A stretch of 6,512 nucleotides of DNA from the NCBI GenBank assembly GCA_902475435.1, contig CABRZL010000105.1, forward strand, positions 1-6,512, given 5' to 3'. Under the pieces are notes generated by a model that saw only the letters and a list, made by a program, of their open reading frames with translations, ran no database searches and had not been told where the DNA came from. The translations under genes were made by a program, and so were the position numbers. This document shows, piece after piece, positions 1 through 4,766 of this stretch (position 1 is its first letter; the number at the start of each line of letters is the position of its first letter). Source of the DNA: an uncultured Eubacteriales bacterium. Its GTDB lineage: Bacteria > Bacillota > Clostridia > Oscillospirales > Oscillospiraceae.

Positions 1-487
1 CTACTAATTTACAAAACATATCGCTGTTGCCGTGATAAGAGAAGCCGATTTGCCGAATTTGTCCAGATTTCTGCTTTTGTAACAACCAGTCCCCTATTCC
101 CATTTCGCACAGCGCCCGCCATGTATCGACATCTGTAAGCATATGCATCAGATAATAATCAATATAATCTGTCTGCAAACGCTTTAATTGTTCCTGAAAA
201 CACTTTTCTGCTGCATCCACAGACTGCATGAGATAATGTGTAAGTTTGGTTGCAATATATACCCTATCCCGACAATGGTTTCGCGCCAGTATTTTTCCCA
301 ACGCTGCCTCGCTTCCAGGATAGATATAGGCTGTGTCGAAATAATTAACGCCGCCCTCAATGGCCGCCATAAGTTCTTGCTCCGCCTTTAAAAGGTTAAC
401 ACTTCCGCCTCTTTTGGTGAAACGCATGCATCCATAACCAAGAATTGAGAGTTTTGTCCCTCGGCGATCCACACGATATTCCATCAT
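1..487 (-). CDS. Aldo/keto reductase, N-terminal part (cut by window edge)
   Basis: Probable NAD(P)H-dependent cytosolic oxidoreductase of the aldo/keto reductase superfamily; substrate unknown. 162 complete codons are visible and the frame stays open to the left edge. The protein opens with MMEYRVDRRGTKLSILGYGC. The catalytic tetrad is complete by motif: Asp51 and Tyr56 in FDTAYIYPGSE, Lys81 in IATK, and His115 in YYLMHM. GFSYHGNSD at 148-156 belongs to the next barrel strands. From memory, close relatives with the YLMHMLTDV motif run to about 370 residues and end in a cysteine-rich 4Fe-4S domain; that part lies outside the window. The start ATG (487-485) overlaps the udp stop in ATGA; a second ATG (484-482) follows directly. 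Only a weak Shine-Dalgarno (CAGGGA) precedes it, so translation is probably coupled to udp. Family is confident, substrate is not. Confidence 0.9.
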   Translation of the reverse strand, partial: MMEYRVDRRGTKLSILGYGCMRFTKRGGSVNLLKAEQELMAAIEGGVNYFDTAYIYPGSEAALGKILARNHCRDRVYIATKLTHYLMQSVDAAEKCFQEQLKRLQTDYIDYYLMHMLTDVDTWRALCEMGIGDWLLQKQKSGQIRQIGFSYHGNSDMFCKLV

Positions 488-1263
488 CCCTGTTCCCTGT
501 CACGGTCAATTAAAAGTCGTATTGCGTCTACCGCCGTATCCACAGCCTCAGCTGTATCATAGCACTTTGGATCTTCCAGTCCCATCTCGCGGCGCGTTTG
601 ATTTGCAAACACGGCTAAAACAGATCCCACTCGAAGCCTTCGGACTGCTCCAACAATAAATAATGCCGCAGATTCCATTTCGCTGCATTTCGCTCCGCAT
701 CGGATCCAAGCATTCCATTTATCTTTAAGCTCATACCCAACAGCCATGGAATCCGGGTCATGCTGACCATAAAATGCATCTTTACACTGAACCACACCCA
801 AGTGGTAACGGCTACCGCGAGCCTTTGCCGCATCTCGTAATGCCTCTACAACAGAAAAATCAGCTACCGACGGATATTCCATCGGCGCATATTCTCTGCT
901 TGTCCCTTCCATTCGAATTGCACCTGTAGCAATTACGATATCGCCTCCCAAAACCTCCGGATCCATCCCTCCACTGGAACCCACACGAATAAATGTGTCA
1001 GCGCCGCAGTGCGCCAATTCCTCCATAGCAATGGCCGCTGACGGTCCACCGATTCCGGTAGAACACACGCTAACTGGTACGCCCTCTACCATACCAGTAT
1101 AAATCTTAAATTCTCGGTGATAGGACACCAGATGATACTCATCAAATCGCTTTGCAATAATTTCGCAGCGTCCCGGATCACCGGGCAGTAAAATATACCG
1201 TCCAACATCACCGGGTTTAATTTTCAAATGGAATTCTTCATTTGGCGAATAGACCAGCGACAT
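484..1263 (-). CDS. udp: Uridine phosphorylase-type nucleoside phosphorylase
   Basis: Probably cleaves uridine with phosphate to uracil and ribose-1-phosphate in cytosolic pyrimidine salvage. The 259 residues compare with 253 for E. coli Udp. Visible family motifs are the phosphate loop GDPGR (28-32), HREF with Arg50, CSTGIGGPS (67-75), FIRVGSSG (91-98) whose Arg93 matches the E. coli phosphate-binding Arg91, FYGQ with Gln167, and the ribose-binding EMES (195-198). HREF and STGIGGPS favour the uridine branch over DeoD purine phosphorylases. The Arg that normally accompanies the base-contacting Gln is not where I expect it (GQHDPDSM), so base preference is less certain than family. The start is set by AAGGAGG (1271-1277) seven bases upstream of ATG. 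It is first in a unit with the aldo/keto reductase and is read from the TTGCAA/TATAAT promoter just upstream. Confidence 0.87.
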   Translation of the reverse strand: MSLVYSPNEEFHLKIKPGDVGRYILLPGDPGRCEIIAKRFDEYHLVSYHREFKIYTGMVEGVPVSVCSTGIGGPSAAIAMEELAHCGADTFIRVGSSGGMDPEVLGGDIVIATGAIRMEGTSREYAPMEYPSVADFSVVEALRDAAKARGSRYHLGVVQCKDAFYGQHDPDSMAVGYELKDKWNAWIRCGAKCSEMESAALFIVGAVRRLRVGSVLAVFANQTRREMGLEDPKCYDTAEAVDTAVDAIRLLIDRDREQG

Positions 1264-1306
1264 AACAAAACCTCCTTAAATGCTGATTCCATATTTTCGT
1301 ATTTGT

Positions 1307-1335
1307 ATTATAGCCTATTTCCCTTTCAGTTGCAA
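1307..1335 (-). promoter_or_regulatory. Sigma-A-type promoter of udp and the aldo/keto reductase
   Basis: On the minus strand, a -35 TTGCAA (1335-1330, 4 of 6 consensus bases) is separated by 17 bases from a perfect -10 TATAAT (1312-1307). The predicted start, near 1300, gives a leader of about 38 bases before the udp ATG. The -35 lies in the 8-base palindrome GTTGCAAC (1329-1336), which may be chance. The element was found by inspection only. Confidence 0.7.
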
Positions 1336-1339
1336 CGGA

Positions 1340-1370
1340 GGATATAAACCCCAGAAATTCGGGCATACTG
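1340..1370 (+). promoter_or_regulatory. Possible sigma-F/sigma-G (forespore) promoter of gpr
   Basis: GGATA (1340-1344) and GGGCATACTG (1361-1370) are 16 bases apart. This resembles the Bacillus subtilis sigma-F pattern (GYWTA, about 16, GGNRANANTR). The inner CATACTG (1364-1370) is one base from the sigma-G -10 CATACTA. In B. subtilis gpr is transcribed by both forespore factors, so the match is biologically sensible. The difficulty is geometry: transcription would begin around 1376-1378, inside or next to the AAGGAG ribosome binding site, leaving a leader of only about 11-13 bases. No sigma-A promoter for gpr is apparent. Confidence 0.4.
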
Positions 1371-1388
1371 GAAAAAGGAGATGATTGT

Positions 1389-2279
1389 ATGGAAATACGC
1401 ACTGATCTAGCAGTAGAATCAAAGATTATTGAGGATGCCTCCGGCACACTTCCAAATGGCATCCGGCTTCAACGCCAGATGCACCATGGAATTGAAACTA
1501 CCATTGTAGAACTCAAAACTCGTGCGGCATCGGAAGCTGTCGGAAAACCCAAAGGCACTTACATCACTGTAGAACTGGGTCGTGTGCTTCGACGTGAGAA
1601 GGAAAGTTTCGAAGGTGCTGTTTATACTATTTCTGAATATTTACAGAAAATGTTGTCGTTACCTAATAGTCTGCCCGTTCTAGTGGCCGGTCTTGGCAAT
1701 CGAGAAGTGACACCTGATGCTATTGGTCCACTGACTGCAGATCATATTTTGGTAACCCGGCATATGATGCGGGAAATGCCAAAGGAATTTGGTCATTTTC
1801 GACCAGTTGGTGCCGTTATACCAGGTGTATTGGGAACAACAGGTATGGAAAGTGCGGAAACTGTGAGAGCCTTGACAGAAAAAATGGAAGCCGCTGCTGT
1901 CATCGCTGTAGACGCCATCGCAGCTCGAGATACCGAAAAGCTTTGCAGTACGATACAGCTTTCCAACACTGGCATTACTCCCGGCTCTGGCATTGGAAAC
2001 AGCCGCTATGCACTGGACCGCAGTACATTGGGTGTCCCCGTCATTGCCATCGGCGTCCCAACGGTAACTGACGCAGCCACAATGGCCGCAGATCTGTTTC
2101 AACGCACCGGAATGAACGCAAATGAAGACCAACTCCGTCAAGTATCCACAGGCATGATTGTCACTTCCAGTGACATTGATCGTCGCGTTCGAGAAATCTC
2201 GCGTGTATTGGCCTATAGTATCAATTACGCACTTCAGCCACATCTCAGTTTAGAAGATCTTACGGATCTGACTTTTTAA
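1389..2279 (+). CDS. gpr: GPR, germination protease for small acid-soluble spore proteins
   Basis: GPR is made as a zymogen in the forespore. It is autoprocessed late in sporulation and degrades the DNA-protecting SASPs when the spore germinates. Family motifs run along the 296 residues: RTDLAVE (4-10), VAGLGNREVTPDAIGP (99-114), PGVLGTTGME (145-154), VIAVDAIAAR (171-180), and NTGITPGSGIGN (193-204). Asp110 and Asp175 match in context and spacing the two aspartates proposed as catalytic in B. megaterium GPR (atypical aspartic protease). The chain is shorter than the roughly 370 residues of Bacillus GPR, mainly because the propeptide and internal loops are shorter; the conserved C-terminal helix is present. 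AAGGAG (1375-1380) sits eight bases before ATG. No in-frame ATG, GTG or TTG occurs in the 20 codons upstream, so this start is firm. The gene is divergent from udp and monocistronic as far as visible. Confidence 0.95.
   Translation: MEIRTDLAVESKIIEDASGTLPNGIRLQRQMHHGIETTIVELKTRAASEAVGKPKGTYITVELGRVLRREKESFEGAVYTISEYLQKMLSLPNSLPVLVAGLGNREVTPDAIGPLTADHILVTRHMMREMPKEFGHFRPVGAVIPGVLGTTGMESAETVRALTEKMEAAAVIAVDAIAARDTEKLCSTIQLSNTGITPGSGIGNSRYALDRSTLGVPVIAIGVPTVTDAATMAADLFQRTGMNANEDQLRQVSTGMIVTSSDIDRRVREISRVLAYSINYALQPHLSLEDLTDLTF
2255..2277 (+). terminator. Weak candidate terminator at the gpr 3' end
   Basis: A 5-bp stem AGATC (2255-2259)/GATCT (2265-2269) with loop TTACG lies within the last gpr codons. 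It is followed three bases later by five T residues that run into the stop codon. The stem is short and not GC-rich, so it may not act. No better hairpin is seen in the next 100 bases. Confidence 0.22.
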
Positions 2280-2369
2280 ATTTTTGCATAATTCACAAAA
2301 ATGTCGGTTTTAATATGGTTATGTTAACACGATATTCATTTATTCAAATACGCGGTACAATAGCTTTCC

Positions 2370-2399
2370 TGTGGAAAACTCTGTGGACAATGTGTAAAA
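2370..2399 (-). promoter_or_regulatory. Cluster of three DnaA-box-like 9-mers
   Basis: Read on the minus strand, 2378-2370 is TTTTCCACA and 2390-2382 is TTGTCCACA. Each differs from the DnaA box TTATCCACA at one position. The adjoining 2399-2391 is TTTTACACA, two differences. All have the same orientation, at 12 and 9 base steps. The first also belongs to a small dyad TTTCC-TGT-GGAAA (2365-2377). Two 8-of-9 matches this close are unlikely by chance; about one or two such matches would be expected in the whole window on both strands. DnaA binding is inferred. Confidence 0.5.
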
Positions 2400-2460
2400 C
2401 CCTTTGTATTTCCATGAATTCCATGTCCACTTACTTTGTAACTTAGGAAACTTTTATTTC

Positions 2461-2520
2461 TGCATATAGGAATGAATATTAAAAAATAATCACTTTGTTC
2501 TAAATATTATGTAAGGAAAA
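2461..2520. other. AT-rich block, about 20% GC
   Basis: Only 12 of 60 bases are G or C, with runs such as AATATTAAAAAATAAT and TAAATATTATG. It lies about 60 bases from the DnaA-box-like cluster and about 60 bases upstream of the pyrG -35. It could be an easily melted segment, a curved or protein-binding upstream element, or simply unconstrained spacer. Confidence 0.45.
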
Positions 2521-2566
2521 CGTAACCTGCTATGTTTCTACGCCATCACTACCAGTTCGCAAAAAA

Positions 2567-2595
2567 TCTGTATTTCCTCTTGACGGAAAAACAGA
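2567..2595. repeat. Inverted repeat spanning the pyrG -35 (candidate operator)
   Basis: Eleven-base arms TCTGTATTTCC (2567-2577) and GGAAAAACAGA (2585-2595) pair at 10 of 11 positions around a 7-base centre TCTTGAC. The -35 hexamer (2580-2585) falls in the centre. A dyad here is a typical position for a repressor site. The repeat lies upstream of the predicted transcription start, so it would act as DNA, not as an RNA hairpin, for the pyrG transcript. Confidence 0.45.
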
Positions 2596-2608
2596 GAAAC
2601 GGTAGAAT
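2580..2608 (+). promoter_or_regulatory. Sigma-A-type promoter of pyrG
   Basis: TTGACG (2580-2585) and TAGAAT (2603-2608) are separated by 17 bases; each hexamer matches the consensus at 5 of 6 positions. Transcription should begin near 2615, an A in an A/T-rich stretch. That gives a leader of about 30 bases that carries GGAGG (2633-2637) before the pyrG ATG. Confidence 0.75.
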
Positions 2609-2645
2609 AAATTAAATGTTCATCATGACATTGGAGGCGAAATGT

Positions 2646-4253
2646 ATGGCAGTGAAATACATTTTTGTAACCGGCGGTGTTGTATCCGGTCTTGGCAAGG
2701 GCATTACCGCTGCAAGTCTTGGTCGTCTGCTTAAACAACGGGGTTTGAAGGTGACGATTCAGAAGTTTGATCCATACCTAAACGTAGATCCTGGTACTAT
2801 GAGTCCATTCCAACACGGAGAAGTATTTGTCACTGATGATGGTGCAGAGACAGATCTGGATTTGGGCCATTATGAACGTTTTACCGATGAAAATCTGACA
2901 GTAAACTCCTCGGTAACATCTGGTAAAGTCTACTGGTCTGTACTCAACCGGGAACGCAACGGCGACTACTTAGGCGGAACCATTCAAGTAATTCCGCATA
3001 TCACCAACGAAATTAAAGATCGCATATATCGCGTCGGAAAATCCTCCGCTACAGATATCATCATTACTGAAATCGGAGGCACTGTAGGCGATATCGAATC
3101 GCAACCATTTCTGGAAGCTATTCGACAAGTTGGCCAGGAAAATCCAAGAGAAGATGTCATGTATATCCATGTCTCTTTGGTTGTATCTATTCCAGGTTCC
3201 AATGAACTAAAAAGCAAGCCCACACAACATTCCTGCAAAGAATTACTTTCCATTGGTATCCAGCCTGATGTGATTGTTTGTCGGGCAGATCAGCCATTGA
3301 CAGAGGATATCCGAAAAAAGATTTCCCTCTTTTGCAATATTCAGCCGGATGCAGTTATCCCCAATTTAAACGCTCCTGTTCTTTATGAGGTGCCTTTAAT
3401 GCTGGAGGAGGCGGGGCTTGCAAATGTCGTATGCCGCCGACTTCAGTTAAATGTCCCGCAACCGGATCTTACAGAATGGACTGACATGGTGAGACGCGCT
3501 AAGACTTGTACCGGCTCGGTAGAAATTGCACTTGTTGGAAAATATATTCAACTTCACGACTCTTACTTATCCGTTGTAGAAGCACTCACTCATGGCGGTA
3601 TTGAAAATGACATCAATGTAAATATTCGTTGGGTAGATTCTGAAGAGGTTACCGATACAAATGTGGCCGAACAGCTTTCCGGTGTAGACGGTGTTCTTGT
3701 TCCCGGGGGGTTTGGAGATCGGGGAATTGAAGGAATGATTTGTGCTATAAAATATGCCCGCGAAAACAAAATTCCTTATTTCGGAATCTGTTTGGGTATG
3801 CAGATGGCTGTAGTGGAATTTGCTCGCCATGTGGCCGGACTATCAGACGCACACTCCAGCGAATTATCAGAAACTGCCAATCCGGTAATTGATCTGATGC
3901 CTGAACAACGTGATATTACAGAGAAAGGCGGAACTATGCGTTTGGGCGCTTATGCCTGTAAAATTACAGATGAAAATACCTTTGCATTCCGTGCATATGG
4001 TGAACCTGTGATCTATGAACGGCATCGCCATCGCTATGAGTTTAATAATCTCTATCGAGACATGTTAGCAGAAAAAGGACTTACCTTCTCCGGACTAAGC
4101 CCTAGTGAAAAATTAGTAGAAATTATAGAATTAAAGGATCAGCCTTGGTTTGTCGGAGTTCAGTTTCACCCTGAGTTTAAATCTCGCCCCAACCGGGCTC
4201 ACCCACTGTTTCGCGACTTTGTCGGCGCCGCAAAATCCCATAGTATGCTTTGA
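2646..4253 (+). CDS. pyrG: CTP synthase
   Basis: PyrG makes CTP from UTP, ATP and glutamine, the last step of de novo pyrimidine nucleotide synthesis, in the cytosol. The 535 residues equal the length of B. subtilis PyrG. The N-terminal amidoligase domain (about 1-270) has the P-loop SGLGKG (14-19), Asp72 and Glu142 (the usual metal-binding acids), and KSKPTQHS (189-196) of the UTP/CTP site. The C-terminal class I glutamine amidotransferase domain (about 290-535) has PGGFGDRG (353-360), nucleophile Cys382 in GICLGMQ, and the His508/Glu510 pair in FHPE. The usual LVPY before the KPTQ motif reads LVVS (178-181), which is odd. The chosen ATG has GGAGG eight bases upstream and gives the standard MAVKYIFVTGG start. 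An in-frame ATG ten codons earlier has no such site and lies at the predicted transcription start. Confidence 0.97.
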   Translation: MAVKYIFVTGGVVSGLGKGITAASLGRLLKQRGLKVTIQKFDPYLNVDPGTMSPFQHGEVFVTDDGAETDLDLGHYERFTDENLTVNSSVTSGKVYWSVLNRERNGDYLGGTIQVIPHITNEIKDRIYRVGKSSATDIIITEIGGTVGDIESQPFLEAIRQVGQENPREDVMYIHVSLVVSIPGSNELKSKPTQHSCKELLSIGIQPDVIVCRADQPLTEDIRKKISLFCNIQPDAVIPNLNAPVLYEVPLMLEEAGLANVVCRRLQLNVPQPDLTEWTDMVRRAKTCTGSVEIALVGKYIQLHDSYLSVVEALTHGGIENDINVNIRWVDSEEVTDTNVAEQLSGVDGVLVPGGFGDRGIEGMICAIKYARENKIPYFGICLGMQMAVVEFARHVAGLSDAHSSELSETANPVIDLMPEQRDITEKGGTMRLGAYACKITDENTFAFRAYGEPVIYERHRHRYEFNNLYRDMLAEKGLTFSGLSPSEKLVEIIELKDQPWFVGVQFHPEFKSRPNRAHPLFRDFVGAAKSHSML

Positions 4254-4282
4254 TTTTGTTTGGACATATAGAAAAATTTCAT

Positions 4283-4296
4283 AAAATTGCAATTTT
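4283..4296. repeat. 14-base perfect palindrome before the rpsT promoter
   Basis: AAAATTGCAATTTT reads the same on both strands and ends four bases before the rpsT -35. Its A- and T-runs occupy the position of an UP element; alternatively it is a binding site or chance in an AT-rich spacer. No intrinsic terminator for pyrG is evident in this gap. Confidence 0.35.
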
Positions 4297-4300
4297 CCTC

Positions 4301-4329
4301 TTGATTTTTCATCTTAAATTCTGTATAAT
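4301..4329 (+). promoter_or_regulatory. Sigma-A-type promoter of rpsT
   Basis: TTGATT (4301-4306, 4 of 6) and a perfect TATAAT (4324-4329) are 17 bases apart, with AT-rich sequence upstream. Transcription near 4336-4338 gives a leader of about 60 bases. A strong independent promoter is expected for a ribosomal protein gene. Confidence 0.75.
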
Positions 4330-4365
4330 TTTATTCTGCATGGTAGTTAAAGTCGGTATATTAAC

Positions 4366-4382
4366 CGTATTAGTTCGATACG
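4366..4382 (+). other. Small hairpin in the rpsT leader
   Basis: CGTAT (4366-4370) can pair with ATACG (4378-4382) around a 7-base loop. It ends three bases before the AGGAGGTG ribosome binding site (4386-4393). S20 represses its own translation in E. coli, so a leader structure is of interest, but five base pairs is weak and I recognise no described leader family. Confidence 0.25.
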
Positions 4383-4398
4383 TGGAGGAGGTGTTTTC

Positions 4399-4659
4399 GT
4401 GCCCAATATCAAATCTGCCAAGAAAAGAGTTCTCATCTCCAAGGCTCAAAACGAGATGAACAAGGCCGCCAAATCTCTGCTTAAAACAAACGTTAAAAAG
4501 TTTGAGATTGCTGCTGCCTCCGGGGATAAGGAAGCTGCCGCCGCCGCCGCAAAGGTTGCCATCACTACGATCGACAAATCTGTCGGCAAAGGGATCCTTC
4601 ACAAGAACAATGCAGCTCGCAAAAAGAGCAGCATTGCCCTAAAGCTCAATAGTCTTTGA
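4399..4659 (+). CDS. rpsT: 30S ribosomal protein S20
   Basis: S20 is a primary 16S rRNA-binding protein of the small subunit. The 86 residues match the family length and architecture: a very basic N-terminus MPNIKSAKKRV, an alanine-rich middle with six consecutive alanines (46-51), and the C-terminal signature KGILHKNNAARKKSS (64-78). Translation starts at GTG, preceded by AGGAGGTG (4386-4393), a full match to the anti-Shine-Dalgarno core; no in-frame ATG near by would give the conserved N-terminus. The gene has its own promoter and its own strong terminator, so it is monocistronic. In many Clostridia I recall rpsT lying directly beside gpr; here pyrG is between them. Confidence 0.97.
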   Translation: MPNIKSAKKRVLISKAQNEMNKAAKSLLKTNVKKFEIAAASGDKEAAAAAAKVAITTIDKSVGKGILHKNNAARKKSSIALKLNSL

Positions 4660-4672
4660 TTATGTGTTTAAG

Positions 4673-4704
4673 CCGTCTCAAATCTGTGATTTGGGACGGT
4701 TTTT
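4673..4704 (+). terminator. Intrinsic terminator of rpsT
   Basis: A 12-bp stem, CCGTCTCAAATC (4673-4684) with GATTTGGGACGG (4688-4699), includes one G-T pair, has a TGT loop and is followed by five T residues (4700-4704). It begins 13 bases after the rpsT stop codon. This is the clearest terminator in the window. Confidence 0.93.
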
Positions 4705-4706
4705 CC

Positions 4707-4735
4707 TTGTCCCTTTGTTATAAATATTATATAAT
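4707..4735 (+). promoter_or_regulatory. Sigma-A-type promoter of malic enzyme and probably recG
   Basis: TTGTCC (4707-4712, 4 of 6) and a perfect TATAAT (4730-4735) are separated by 17 bases. The -35 starts two bases after the T-run of the rpsT terminator, so the preceding transcript is closed and a new one opened within about 40 bases. Transcription is predicted near 4742, with a leader of about 25 bases. Confidence 0.7.
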
Positions 4736-4766
4736 ACAAATGAGCATACATGCTGGAGGTTATATT

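Larger units (their letters stand above)
2280..2566. other. Long non-coding interval between gpr and pyrG
   Basis: No convincing open frame with a ribosome binding site is found on either strand, and I recognise no tRNA, riboswitch or known small RNA. The interval holds a cluster of DnaA-box-like 9-mers (2370-2399), a short direct repeat TTCCATG (2410-2416 and 2419-2425), and a strongly AT-rich block (2461-2520). A lone TACAAT (2356-2361) lacks a good -35. The pyrG promoter begins just after the interval. Confidence 0.7.

Noticed and set aside
188..391. Plus-strand open frame of 67 codons
   Set aside because: It lies antisense within the aldo/keto reductase, has no ribosome binding site and no recognisable protein character.
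1680..2243. Minus-strand open frame of 187 codons inside gpr
   Set aside because: It is the reverse-strand shadow of a gene with unmistakable GPR motifs; the Cys/His-rich translation is an artefact of the opposite frame.
2311..2346. Possible minus-strand sporulation promoter that would make a gpr antisense RNA (two TGAATA and a CATATTA)
   Set aside because: The spacings are 15 or 23 bases, not the 17-18 expected for sigma-G, and the surrounding sequence is AT-rich enough to yield such matches by chance.
2339..2361. TACAAT at 2356-2361 as a second pyrG promoter
   Set aside because: No acceptable -35 is found at 16-18 bases, and the promoter at 2580-2608 is far better.
2616..2645. Ten-codon N-terminal extension of pyrG
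   Set aside because: It would start at the predicted transcription start with no ribosome binding site, and family members begin at MAVKYIFVTGG or equivalent.
4250..4459. Plus-strand open frame of 69 codons between pyrG and rpsT
   Set aside because: It runs across the rpsT promoter and into rpsT in another frame, with no ribosome binding site; its hydrophobic look comes from AT-rich spacer.
4309..4602. Minus-strand open frame of 97 codons over rpsT
   Set aside because: Antisense shadow of S20 with no ribosome binding site.
4656..4766. Thirty-seven-codon N-terminal extension of malic enzyme
   Set aside because: The extension would translate the rpsT terminator and the gene's own promoter; the ATG at 4767 has a good ribosome binding site and gives the normal family start.
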